Part shown: piece after piece, positions 21,672-32,546 of the stretch
Layout of the letters: each line of letters starts with the position of its first letter
How positions within the stretch are numbered: the first letter of the stretch is position 1
NCBI GenBank assembly: GCA_027625915.1
Contig: JANTQA010000070.1
Coordinates: forward strand, 2,361,001 to 2,425,000
Source: Anaeramoeba flamelloides
Lineage: Eukaryota > Metamonada > Anaeramoebidae
Length of the DNA: 64,000 nt
Direction of reading: 5' to 3'
Notes under the pieces: generated by a model
Seen by the model: the letters and a program-made list of their open reading frames with translations, nothing else
Told to the model about the DNA's origin: nothing
Databases searched by the model: none
Translations under genes and position numbers: made by a program

Positions 21672-22266
21672 AATTTTTTTTTAAAAAGATCTTTGGGTTT
21701 TTTCGACAAAGAATCAATAAAATATTTCGAACTTGAAATAAACATTTCAATTTAATAATTTCAAAAATAATAATATTTTTAAAAATATGTTTATTTTGGC
21801 TGGTTGAGTTAAAGAGAAGTGAGACATATCTTGATTTGATAATTTTTTGATGGTTTATTAATTCCCCATACACTAATTTTAGGATAGTCACAATTTCTAT
21901 ATTTCAGGAATTTGAGAAATTCCAAAGATACAGCTAAAACAATTCGACACAATTGCAAGGAATTCAAGATATAAGTTAATTGTTTTATATGTCCCACCCA
22001 TAAAGTTTGATTAGAAAATGCTTAAATGGGTAGTTTAGGGGTTTTAACTCTCTCTTATAAACTGACTTTCTTAAATGGAAATGTTCCATATTTTAAGATT
22101 GTATCCTTTTTTCTCGATAATTTACTTGTCATATTCAGCCAAAATAAACATATTTTTAAAAATATTATTATTTTTGAAATTATTAAATTGAAATGTTTAT
22201 TTCAAGTTCGAAATATTTTATTGATTCTTTGTTGAAAAAACCCAAAGATCTTTTTAAAAAAAAATT
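21672..22266. repeat. near-perfect long inverted repeat IR2 (131-bp arms, 333-bp spacer)
   Basis: Bases 21672-21802 equal the reverse complement of 22136-22266 with one substitution and perhaps one base of A-run length difference by eye. The arms end inwards in GTTTATTTTGGCTG / CAGCCAAAATAAAC. The spacer is 333 bp and has no protein-like frame. Such identity in a decaying spacer implies recent origin or arm-to-arm gene conversion. Confidence 0.9.
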
Positions 22267-22683
22267 GAAAAACATTTTTTTTTAAATCTAAATAAAAAAC
22301 AAATCATTACTATAAATACAAATTGAGAGTATGTTGGATGTTTCTAGATTCTATAGTTATTTTGTCTTCCATACATGAATTGATATGATAAGAAAAACCT
22401 TTGACCCTTATTTGAATTTTGAATCATATTTAATCTTTATAAAAAATAGAAAAAATCAAATATTTTTTGGGATTAACAAAAATAACCAAATTGTCAGTTC
22501 ATTTTTTTTTTTTTAATTTATAATTCTAATTATTCCAATCTTATTGGACCAATAAATTATAGTCAGTATTAAAATATAAATTTTATACTGGCATTAATTA
22601 AAAATCTAAACAATTCATAAAAAAAAAGCTAGATGTCTAGAGGTATTTAAAGGCTGTTACTTAATACGAAATACTTTGAAATT

Positions 22684-22684
<1 letters not shown>

Positions 22685-22722
<38 letters not shown>

Positions 22723-22723
22723 C
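22685..22723. repeat. (TA)n microsatellite
   Basis: A nearly uninterrupted TA run beside a short ATATAAATAT stretch. No function is evident. Confidence 0.9.
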
Positions 22724-23084
22724 TTTATTAAATTTATATTGGATTGTTGATTAATTGCAAAACAAATTATATTTTTTTAAAAAAATTAAATAATGACTCA
22801 GGGATTATTTTTAACATATTATTATTCACATATTAGAAATATATTGATAAAGCAATAAGTTTCGAAAAAAGTTGTTAACTGGTCTTCAGGAGTTTATGCT
22901 ACTAATTTTTTGGTAAATCTTGAAATTCAAAAAATCCAAAAAATTTTTAATTTTGAGGCATTCAGAATTAAATATCTAAAATACTGATTTATATGACAAA
23001 ATGATTTTCACAGTTGGAAATATATTGAAAAAACAACTATGTTTCTTAAAAAGACAACTAAAACAGAATTCTAAGATTTTGTCG

Positions 23085-23240
23085 TTTTTTTATGATGATA
23101 ATTATTGAGTTAAATTTAAAATTAAAAAAAATAAAAAAATAGTTACTTTTGAAAGTTCTTAAATATGAATTTAATTAATTACCTGTAAAACTTTCGTTTT
23201 GTTTTTCTATCTTTAGATTTGGAAAAGCACTTGAAAAAAA
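23085..23240 (+). repeat. dispersed repeat family D, copy 2
   Basis: GATAATTATTGAGTTAAATT..AAATAGTTACTTTTGAAAGTTC matches the copy at 6461 in order and orientation. A further matching block follows at 23325-23440 (GGAAGAATCTAGAGCA), which pairs with 7350-7380. It is degraded. Confidence 0.5.
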
Positions 23241-23492
23241 AATTTAAAAATAAATATTTTTAATTTAAATTGTTAATACAAAATCATAATAATTTATTTT
23301 TCATTAATATTTATAATAATTTGTTTCAAGACCTTTGAACTAGGGATCACTAAATATCATTAATTTTCAATTACAATAGAATTTAATTATGGAAGAATCT
23401 AGAGCAACTTTGAACCATTAAGGGGTGTTTTATTTTATATAAAAAAAAAAATGAAATGTTCACAATAAACAATAAATTAAAAAAAAATAATA

Positions 23493-24188
23493 TAAACTAT
23501 TTTTCAGTCAAAGGGGCCCAGCCGTAATGGATGAAATACACGTGTTTAAAGGGTTTATATAGATATTAGAAGAAAAATTTTATTTTGGAAAAATCCAAAA
23601 TTGAAATCATTTTTTCACATTTTTGCACATTTTTAATTTTTTTTTTAAAACGTAATTCAGTTACAAAAATTTTTTTATTGCAAGATCAATGGTCACTTGC
23701 TAAAAATGTGTTATTATAAGGTTATTGAAACCATGGAAATGATTCTTTAGAAATCATATTGATTTCTATTGGAATTCTATTCTATCTCTGATCATGATAT
23801 TTGTTTAATAAATGTGAAAAATTTTCACTTCAGTTTCTTTCCCTTTTTCAAATAGATGCCACAAATCCCAACACACTTCGTTTGGGGACTTAATTTCTAA
23901 AAGAAACGTAGGTAAAATGAAGTGAAAATTGTTTCATATTTATTATTCAAATACCAGTAGAAGTTCAAAACGAACATTGTTGTTTTTCTCAATTGGTCAC
24001 TTAGAATTTGAGTATTTCAATTTTTAAAAAAAATCTATTGATTAATTAGTTTTCTTTCAGACATGTATCAACATTTCTTGGATGTGTATTATTCTGTTTA
24101 TTTTTTTATTTGTTCTTCAAAGGTTAATTATATAAAATAATTGATATTTGAAAAAAATGTTAGACCACTTTGACTGAAACAGAGTTTA
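23493..24188. mobile_element. MITE family A, copy 2 (inverted relative to copy 1)
   Basis: About 696 bp with ends TAAACTATTTTTCAGTCAAA and GACTGAAACAGAGTTTA. It pairs along its length with the reverse complement of 13051-13757, including the internal palindrome (about 23805-23965). The GGGGCCCAG motif near the left end is shared with the right end of copy 1 and the ends of copy 3. It is non-coding and flanked by TA. Confidence 0.85.
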
Positions 24189-24659
24189 TTATTCTTGATA
24201 GAAAAAAATATTCAAAGAAAATTCATCAAAATGAAAAATAATTAAATGATTATTATTATAAAAAAATAAAAATGTTTTTATTTAAGTTGCTGGTTATATT
24301 ATAAAAAAGTGCAAGATTTTTGAAATAAAAAAATAAAAAATTAAAATAAAAAACACGATCTTTAATTGCAAATAAATATTTGGCATTATTAAAAAAAAAA
24401 AAAAAATTAAAATTAAAATTATGTTTTTATTTTAAAAAACTAATAAATTCTTATTTTTGTTATTATTGAATTATAATAATTTATTTTTTGCTTGAACAAT
24501 TTTAATTAATTATTTTTTTTTAAAATTGTTGGATTGTAATTGATAATATTAATAATGATGATGTTTGGTGTTGTTATTATAAGTATTCTTTTTCCAAATA
24601 ATTTAAAATTTGAAGCTTCAATTGTTATTTGTTTAATAATTATCATTCTTTCAATTGGA

Positions 24660-25378
24660 TTAATTATCAATATTTTTTTTTCGTTTTTTTTTTTGTTCAA
24701 TCATTTCTTTTTTTTTATTTTCATTCTCATCCTCATCATTTTCATAATTAACAATAACTTCTTCGTTTTCACTTTCTTCTTCATTTTCTTGAAAAGCTCG
24801 TTTTCTTTCAAGATCTTGTTCTAATTCTTTCTTTTTTTTTTGTTCGGTTTTTGGTAAATTATCTTCTCCTCTTTTCCAAGGAGATATATATTTTGCAAAA
24901 TTTAAAACCCTATCCACAAATCCACCCTTTTTTTTTCTTGGTGTTTGTATTAAATCAATAGTCGAAGTTTCTTTGTTATTATCAATTTCTTTTTCTCCCT
25001 CCTCCTCTTTGCTTTCTTCAGTATTATCAATTTCTTCTTTCTCTTCCTTCACATTGTCTTCTCCATTATCATTTTTTTTGATTTCTTCAATTTGTGTTGA
25101 ACTATCATCACTCTCTTCACTTTCATCATTTTTTGTTTTTTCTTTTTCTTTTTTGTCAGATTCGTTATTTTTGTCTGATTCTGTATTTGTGTCTGATCCT
25201 TCAGTTGCATCTGAATCTTCAGTTGCGTCTGTTGATGATTCAGAGCTTGATTGAATTTGCTTCTTCATTTCTTCAGTAAGAATTCCAACAGCAAAGTGAT
25301 AACGGTTCTGATCCAATTTTAATTTTTTATTATTTCTTAAAAAAGTAATATTTTTATCTTGAATAATGGGTCTTTTTT
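24660..25378 (-). CDS. acidic low-complexity protein, last exon (5' exon not found)
   Basis: The open frame ends at 24660 and contains no ATG near its 5' side. The first codon of the classical frame at 25316 is TTG. It reads back without a stop to a good acceptor (TTTATTATAG before 25378), adding KRPIIQDKNITFLRNNKKLK before LDQNRYHFAVGILTEEMKKQ. I therefore take this as a terminal exon of about 238 codons. Most of it is Ser/Asp/Glu/Lys-rich and probably disordered. The one structured-looking piece is GGFVDRVLNFAKYISPWKRG, about two thirds along, a basic-aromatic amphipathic segment somewhat like those of nuclear-basket nucleoporins. This resemblance is only an impression. Function unknown; a nuclear location is likely from the KKKRKK-type C-terminus. 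Confidence 0.6.
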
Positions 25379-26991
25379 CTATAATAAATAAAGTTGTGGT
25401 TAATAAATAAATTATATATAATTATTTGTTATTATTTTTAAAAAAAGTTTTTAATTATCGGATATTAATTTTTCAACAAATCTTATTTTTTCAATTATTT
25501 TAAATAAATCTTAATTTTTTCTGATGCAATTTAAAATTTTATTTTATGTTCAACTATTGGTAAAATTATCGAAATTTCAATTGAAAATTTTATTTTGTTA
25601 ATATTTAAATATGACACAATACTAAATTTTTTGATAAAAAAGTTTGCTTTTGATTTGATTTTAATCTTCTTCTTCTTTTTTTTTTATCTTAACTCCAATG
25701 ATTGTGATTTTTCAAAAATTAATAAGAAACGAAAAAAGACAAGATAAGAATATATTTCTATTTATTAAAATTAATCAAAATTTTGTGATATCATTTTATT
25801 CGAGGAAATGATAATGTAAAAAAATAATTAGGAAAACTCAAAATTAAAGAGATAGAAAAATATATTATTATGAATTTTCAATAACTTTTAAATATTCTTT
25901 GAAAAAAAAAAAAATATTGATTAAAATTTTAAATTTGTTATAGGGATGGAGATGGCACCAATTTTCAAAAATAATTAAAAAGGCAAATTTATTGATTGAT
26001 AATTTTTTTATAATATTTTTGGGAGTTTTTATTTTTGGTTTAGGTGATTTATTTGTTTAAAATTACTATATTCTCATTTTTTTTTGTTTTTTGCGTATTT
26101 AATTTTTTCAATTTTTAAAAAATTATACAATACTAATAATGTTTTTTTTATTCATTAATTAATTGGTTGTAATTTCAAATAAGGAATTTTTTTCTTTTCA
26201 ATATTTAAGTATTTGTTGAATCTTGTAAAATATTTACAAGATTCTTGACCATCATATTTTTTTATCTTAATTTTTGTTAATTCTCATTCATTTCAAATTT
26301 TTATTACCCTTGTTAACTATATCAATAAAAAAAAAAAAAATGAATCAACTTTATATTTTCAAACAAAAAAAAATAAAAAAAAAGTAAAAATTTTTAAAAA
26401 AATCAAAGACTAATTTATAAATCATAAAATATCGCCATATGATCGAATTTATTATTGATAAACTAAATTATTAAAATTTATACACAGTTAAAACAGTTTA
26501 AAGAATAACAATAATACAGTTTGATTCAATTTGAAAACAATTTTGAATTTAAAAAAATATGAAAATCATTTTATGTCTTTTTTGTTTTTGTTTTCATTTC
26601 TTTTTTCCAATAATGTAATCTGTTTTGTTAGATCGGGTAAATTTTTTCCCAATGATTGGTATAAGTTTAAAGTTGAGTTTAATTAAATAGAAAAATCAAA
26701 TAAAATTAGTTAATGTTATCTAACCATTTGATCGATCAATAATTGTTGTGGAACTTCACCAAATTTACCAATACAATTTTTTGACCGACATGACTCAACA
26801 CGCAATTAGGGAAAAGAAGCTCAAGACAAAATAAAACATATCGACAAATTCATTTAAAACAGAAAACTTCGGGTCTCTCACAACAATTATCTTAAACCTC
26901 TTTATTTTTTCCACTCTTCATTCTTTTCTTTCGATCATATACCACTACTTCTTTATTTTCTTTTCTTTTTCTTTTTTTTTTTTTAGAAAAC
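25379..26991. other. spacer, including a possible missing 5' exon
   Basis: The 5' exon of the acidic protein gene should lie here or further up, but no ATG-led exon with a clear GT donor stood out. A coding-like minus-strand island at 26566-26805 is listed separately. The rest is A/T runs. Confidence 0.5.
26566..26805 (-). pseudogene. coding-like minus-strand island, two short frames
   Basis: Going down the minus strand, 26805-26716 reads LRVESCRSKNCIGKFGEVPQ then QLLIDQMVR and TAA. In another frame 26682-26566 reads LNSTLNLYQSLGKNLPDLTK then QITLLEKRNENKNKKDIK and TGA, a Leu-rich coiled-coil-like tail. Base composition is coding-like. There is no AG acceptor between the two pieces on this strand, so a simple GT-AG intron does not join them. 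It is probably a decayed gene end or a gene with an unseen structure. Not recognised. Confidence 0.3.
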
Positions 26992-28470
26992 TAAACTAAA
27001 ATTCAAAATTTTTGACACACTTTAAATACATCATGGGTTCTTCTGATTGAATATAAGTTCAATTGGAGAAATGTTCCAATTTTGAGAAATTTTTCATTTT
27101 TTTTTTTTGTTTTGTATTTTGAATGAGTAATCAAGAAATTCGGATAAATATTTTATCTTTACGCAACAGTGGATATTCACTCCGCCAAATAGCAATCCAC
27201 TTAGACATTAACGTGTCAAAAGTTCGCTATTGGCTAAGGAAATGGGAAGATGAAAAAAGAATTACAAATAAAAAAACTGGACCAAAAAACAACAAAATCA
27301 CACAAGAACTGAAAAATTTTGTTGAACAAGAAACAAAAAAAAACCGTTCAATGAGTAGTTTGACGTTGTCCAAAAAATGTCAAGAGATGTTTCCCAATTT
27401 GAGTTGTTCTGAAACATCAATATTCAGAATCAGAAAATCACTAAAATCCAAATACACGCCACCAAGAATTCGTCAATGCCTAAATGATTTACAAAAAGAC
27501 AAAAGACTTCTTTTTGCAAACCATCACAAATCTCTTAAAACAGATTGGAAAACTGTTATTTTTTCAGATGAATCTTGGTTTTATTTAAATCAAAAAAGAA
27601 GAAAGATTTGGAGAATGAGAAATGAATATGATAGTAATTTCTTTTTTCTTTTTTTTCTTTTTCTTTTTTTTTTTTTTTTTTTTTGTAGAAATTAAAAAAC
27701 GTTTTTTTAAAATAAAAAAAATTAAAAAAAAGATTCTGTATGGATGAAAGAAAAAAATTTGGAAAAAAAGTAATGATATGGGGTGGTATTGAATATAGAC
27801 TTCAAACAGATCTAATAATTATTGGTTCTTCTGTTGATACAGAAACTTATATCCACGATATCATCAGAAAATCAAAAATTATTAAAAAGGCTAATGAGCA
27901 ATATGGTGAATGGGGGTGGATATTTCAGCAAGATGGCGCTCGCCCACACACCTCAAAAAAATCAATGGATTATCTACAGTACAGATGTAATGTATTAAGT
28001 CCCTGGCCACCAAATTCTCCTGATTTAAATCCCATCGAAATTTTATGGAGTATCATGGACAAACGTTTGAAAAACGTCCAACCAAGTAATGAAGAAGAAT
28101 TTATCTTGGAAATCATTCGAGTTTGGGAAGGAATAACATGGGAAATAATCGAGAATTTGGTGACCTCAATGACAAAAAGAATCGATTTAGTCATTGACCA
28201 TGAAGGACAGTCAATAAATGGATTTTTTTAATTTACTCTCCAAAAATAAAAAAATTGTTTTGCTCTCTCCAAAATTTTTAACACACTTTGAATTTTTTAT
28301 TCTTTTTCTTTTTTGTTTTTTTAATTGAATTGTTAAATAAAGACATAAAAAATGTCAATATAACACAACACTTCATGAAATGGTCTATGTTGTAAAAATT
28401 CAATCACGCCTGAAAGATTTTTTCTCAATTTCTGATTTTGGGTGTGTCAAAAATTTTGAATTGGGGTTTA
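26992..28470 (+). mobile_element. Tc1/mariner-type (DD34E) DNA transposon, interrupted
   Basis: About 1,479 bp. The ends start TAAAC on both sides and share a 21-base inverted core whose right-hand 20 bases are ATTCAAAATTTTTGACACAC (left at about 27001-27020, right at about 28443-28463). It encodes a Tc1-like transposase in two pieces. A second same-orientation copy of the TIR core lies inside at about 28266-28296 (AAAATTTTTAACACACTTTG), so the right 210 bp by itself looks like a short TIR-bounded unit. This is the only recognised element in the window with most of a transposase. Confidence 0.9.
27123..28231 (+). pseudogene. Tc1-like transposase, split by a T-run
   Basis: The first frame (27123-27638 is the homologous part) starts MSNQEIRINILSLRNSGYSL with a homeodomain-like helix-turn-helix, then a second DNA-binding region, then the first catalytic Asp in VIFSDESWFYLNQKRRKIW. 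The second frame (open from 27716; ATG at 27740) gives KKVMIWGGI, the second Asp in IFQQDGARPHTS, and the Glu in WPPNSPDLNPIEILW. There are 34 residues between Asp2 and Glu, the DD34E pattern of the Tc1 group. Between the pieces is a stretch of about 45 T/C bases bounded by GTAATTT and TTTGTAG. It mimics an intron, but removing it leaves the downstream piece in the wrong frame (stop TGA at 27745). So this copy is probably inactive unless an assembly error in the homopolymer explains it. It ends GQSINGFF, TAA. Confidence 0.88.
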
Positions 28471-28619
28471 AATTAAGATTAAAATACTTCTGATGACTGT
28501 ATCTATTTTAGATGCTCTTTGAATTAGAAGTCTCAAATTTAGTCACTCCAATATTCTCTCTTTAACAGATTAGATTAAGTTTCATCTAACCCTTGACAAC
28601 AAATCCAATTCAATTTTTT
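28471..28619. other. short spacer between two TIR-bearing units
   Basis: No gene or repeat was recognised. Composition is slightly more balanced than the usual spacer. Confidence 0.4.
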
Positions 28620-28830
28620 CCAGCTATTTTCAAAATTTTGTACATATCAATTTTTATTTTTTTGTTTTATTTTTTTTCTTTTGTTTGGATAAAAATGATT
28701 ATAGATAAAAACATTAATACTGGGTAACTTAAACGTGGTTTAATATTAAGTTTGGAAAAATTCAAACAATTGGAATTTATTTCGCTTATTTTTGATTTTC
28801 GGTTTGTCCAAATTTTTGGAATGGAGTTTA
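28620..28830. mobile_element. diverged MITE related to the end of the neighbouring Tc1 transposon
   Basis: The right end (CGGTTTGTCCAAATTTTTGG..ATGGAGTTTA, 28800-28830) matches the right end of the transposon (GGGTGTGTCAAAAATTTTGA..TTGGGGTTTA), and the preceding 25 bases (TTTTTGATTTT) also align. The left side (CTATTTTCAAAATTTTGTAC) resembles the inner repeat at 28266. It is about 210 bp, the same length as the transposon's right-hand unit, so the two may be ancient tandem insertions. Confidence 0.6.
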
Positions 28831-31049
28831 TATATTTAATCCTTAATGTTTTTGTTGGGTTTATGTGTATTGTAAACGCGGATATTCAAGAGAATTAGTC
28901 TTTTAAATAGTTGTTTATAATTATGAAATGAATTAAGATTATAATTTCATAGATATAATTGCATATTAAAGGTTTAATTATCAAGTGTTTGTGATTAATT
29001 TTTTTTAAATTTTCTGAAATAACCTTAATTTTGCTGCAATAAAGGTATTTCCAAAAAAGTTGTGAATATATTTTTTTATATTTCATATTAAATTCTCTTT
29101 GTTAGTGGATCTATTTCGTAAATTTGCAATATTAAAATGAAGAGAAATATTAATACGAATTAAATCAGCACCTATTGATTGTATTTATTTCAAAATATGT
29201 TCATCAATATATTTCACAAAAATCAAAAAAAAAAAAAAAAATGAACTTTTTTTGGCCACACTATTTTCAAAAGACTTTATTAATTGTGTTATTTATTTAT
29301 TCGCTTTAAATTACCGCGATTAGATGGATACCTATTGCCCTTCCATAAAAGCAGTTTTTAAGATATTTTGTCGTTGGTTTGAAGATGTATTTTACGATGT
29401 ATGATTGCTAGTGTCTTATAAATATTTTGTTCTTTTATTCATTTTTTTCAAGAACTTTTCTTTTTGAGTTTTTTTTTTTTTTCTTCACATCTTTTTTGTT
29501 AGTTTTTTTATGTTTCCACAAGCTTGACAAGGTTTTCAAACCATTATAACCTCAGTTGGTTATGATGTCTGGTGTTCTCATAATAAATCATTCAACTATT
29601 TTAAATTTACAAGGAAGAAGGCAAATGTTGTTAATGACAAGATCGTTTGGTTTATCTTTGAAATTTTTTTTTTATTTTTAGTGCTGGTTTAATGATTCGT
29701 TTCTTGTTTTCTTTTTCGCAAAAAAAGAAAAAAAATTAAAAATAAACGTTAAATTATGAAAGAACAGAAAAGTAAAAAAACAGAGAAATTTGTTCGTTTG
29801 GATTCAAACTTAATAATCTTTCTTTGTTTCCAATTCGTTTTTGAGAAATACCAAAATTAAAAATTAGTTTTTGATTCACTATGCAAAACATCTAAAAAAA
29901 ACCAAAGTTGAAAAGTACGTTAATTTTTTGTTTACCAACTTGTTAGCTTTGTAATTGTAACATTAATTTGTTTTTGAAAGATCGTTTAACAAGAAGAAAA
30001 AAATTGATCTCAAAATCAAAAGACAAAAAGAAAGAAATTCAAACCAAATAAGAGATAAATTTCATCGTTTGCAACTGGACTACGTTCTACTTTGTCAAAG
30101 TGTTTTGTAATTTTTGAAATAGATTGGAAAAGGAAAATTTTGTTTTCTTTTTTTTTTAATAGGATCTGTAATTGATTTTGATCTTCTTCACTAATAAGGA
30201 TAATAAAAAAAAGAATTTTTTTTTAATAAACAAAGGCTTGATGTCAAATAAAAAAAAAAAAATCAAACGCTGTTAATTCTTTTGAGTAATGTGTATGAAC
30301 TTGAAATAATTCATTTTTGAAATTGTAATATTTTAAAGAAGGTACAACAATATCCATTTTGGCTTTTTAGTAAAAATTAGAAAAAACAATTATTTTTAAA
30401 AAAATGAATTTTAAGAAGAGTGTATTTCCAATAGCTAAAAAGTGAATTATTATAAATTTGGTTCTTTTGAGAAACAAATAGAAAACGTTTTTTTCTTTTT
30501 CTCGAGGAAATAGTTTTGTTTATGGAGTATTGATAAAAATAATCAAAAGCAAAATTATAATTTTATTTGTAAGAATTTCTCATTAATTTCAATTCTTTAG
30601 AGTTTTCTTTTTATGGGTTTTTTAAAGTAAAAGGTTTTTAGCTCTTGTTTAATGTTCCAAACTAAGAAGTAAAATTGGATTTTATATAAAAGATGGGTTG
30701 TGGCTATCTTCGTTTTTTTCTTTTCAGGCTCACTATTCAAACGGTTCTAGTGATCATTTTTAACTTTCTCCTGTTTCTTTTAGGAATAGATCTATCAAGA
30801 GAGAAAAATTCTCGATACATAAACATAAATAGGGAATGATGTAAAAAATAGAGTTTTTTACAATTTTTGAGAGAAATGAACAGTTTCATGGATTTCTGGA
30901 GAATTTAGGGATCGTAAACAAAATGAAAAGTTTAGGTTTTTCAGTTCAAAGGGATTATCAATATAAAACTGTTTGGTATATACAAATACTGTGTTTGTAA
31001 AATTAATTTTATTTTAAGGGACTTATCTCAATTAAATTTTTTAACCGAA

Positions 31050-31195
31050 ATTTAATAGAGATTGAGAAATTTTTTTACCAATTAATTAAATTTGAAAAAT
31101 ACTTTTTATTTTCAATATTAAAAATATTTCTCGGTAAGGAATCCTTATTTAGAAATTGATCATAAAAAAAACAAATAATAGAGACTAGTCCCTTC
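31050..31195 (+). repeat. dispersed repeat family C, copy 1
   Basis: Begins AAATTTAATAGAGATTGAGA, continues ACCAATTAATTAAATTTGAA and GTAAGGAATCCTTATTTAGA, and ends AATAGAGACTAGTCCCTT. Other copies are at 36608-36778 (inverted), 43403-43470 (partial), 44215-44310 (3' part) and 44345-44490. The start and end motifs (TTTAATAGAGA and TTAATAGAGA) are direct repeats. It is non-coding. Confidence 0.7.
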
Positions 31196-32396
31196 AAAAA
31201 ATTGAACGGTTGGTATTTACCAAACTAGTTTTTGATTAAAATTATTATTATTCTATGAAGATGATCAGTTATTATATTTATTATTGTGAAAAGAGGGATA
31301 AAAATATGGAACTCTTTATTTATCTCGGAAATTGTAAAAACTCTATTTTTTACAATATTCGTATTTACAGGGGTGTATAGTTTCTTTTTAAAGTTGTTTT
31401 TTATTTTCATTATTTTAAAAAGTGTACACATGATATGTTTCCTTTATTGGGTTTTGCTTGTTTAGTAGTGAAATATATTGTCTGGTAAAGATAAAATTGT
31501 TAAATTTATAAGCAAAACCCCTTCGTAAAAGGAAATGGAAACTGAAAATTTGGGGTTTTTCCACTTTCAAAATATTTCTGAAACAAAATTCAAAATAATT
31601 TTGGCCTCTACAGAGAATCCCAAAAAACAATAAATACGATCCGGGGATGTAATTTTTTATTTATAGTTTTAAGAAATATTTTTTAATTTAAATAATTTTT
31701 TTTTGATCTCACACTATCAAATTATAAGTAGGAATTTTGAAAATTTTAAAAAATTATCATTTTTTTTTTCTTTGCTGATCTTCTTATCTTAAATGTTGCA
31801 AGATCACCAAACAACACTAAACATGTTATTTTTCTCATGCAAAAATATTGGAAAAAATATAAAAAATGTTGCTATATCTTTGTGATCAACATCACATAAC
31901 ATATTCGATATTGTTTACCAAATGTTCTTGTATTGGGTTAAGCTTTTCTTTTCTGGAAAGAAAAAAATAAGCTAAAAATTAGTGAAAAAATATCAAAACT
32001 TTTTCAAATTAAAAATATAGGAGGAAATTGTTTAAATTGTCCTTTTGGAGTTTTTTTTGGGAAAGAAAATTCAAATCCATAAAGTGAAAAAATCAAGTTA
32101 CTAAAAATATCAGATCACTTTATCAAAAAAAAAATTATTAAAAATAAAAAGGTTTATTTTGGCTTCTGGATCTTATCAATTGACTTTTTGAAATCAAAAA
32201 AAAATATCAATTTTTTGATAAAAAATTTTTGCTTAGGATCAAAAAAAGAGTAGCAATCGAAGCAATCTACCATTTAAAAGGAGTTGGAAAAATTCAGTTT
32301 AATTTTTATTTTTTTTTTAAATAATTGAAATGACAGAATTTCAAAAAGAGAAAATAACAAAACATTTTTTTTTATTTATAAGTTTGTTGTATTGGG

Positions 32397-32546
32397 ATGT
32401 TTAATGGTCCAAAATTTTACTCTTTTAGTTGCCAATCAGATAAAAAAGATTCACCAGACGAAGTTCCAATATCAGATGAGAGTTTGGAACAAATATTAAA
32501 AGAAATTAAAATACAAAAGAAGATCTTTTATATTTGCTGTTTTTAA
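32397..32546 (+). CDS. possible 49-residue protein or exon
   Basis: ATG at 32397 to TAA; the frame reads MFNGPKFYSFSCQSDKKDSP then DEVPISDESLEQILKEIKIQ and a Cys-rich end. Composition is protein-like and unlike the flanks, and an acceptor-like TTTTAG lies within it at 32424-32429. Upstream, 32190-32325 is open in one frame with KKRVAIEAIYHLKGVGKIQ but lacks an ATG. These may be exons of one unrecognised gene, or relics. Confidence 0.3.
   Translation: MFNGPKFYSFSCQSDKKDSPDEVPISDESLEQILKEIKIQKKIFYICCF

Larger units (their letters stand above)
20963..24659. other. gene-free spacer with inverted repeats
   Basis: This spacer contains IR2 (21672-22266), a (TA)n tract (22685-22723), family D repeat copy 2 (23085-23240) and MITE A copy 2 (23493-24188). 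The open frames at 21344-22235 fall in or beside the inverted repeat and are not convincing genes. Confidence 0.6.
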
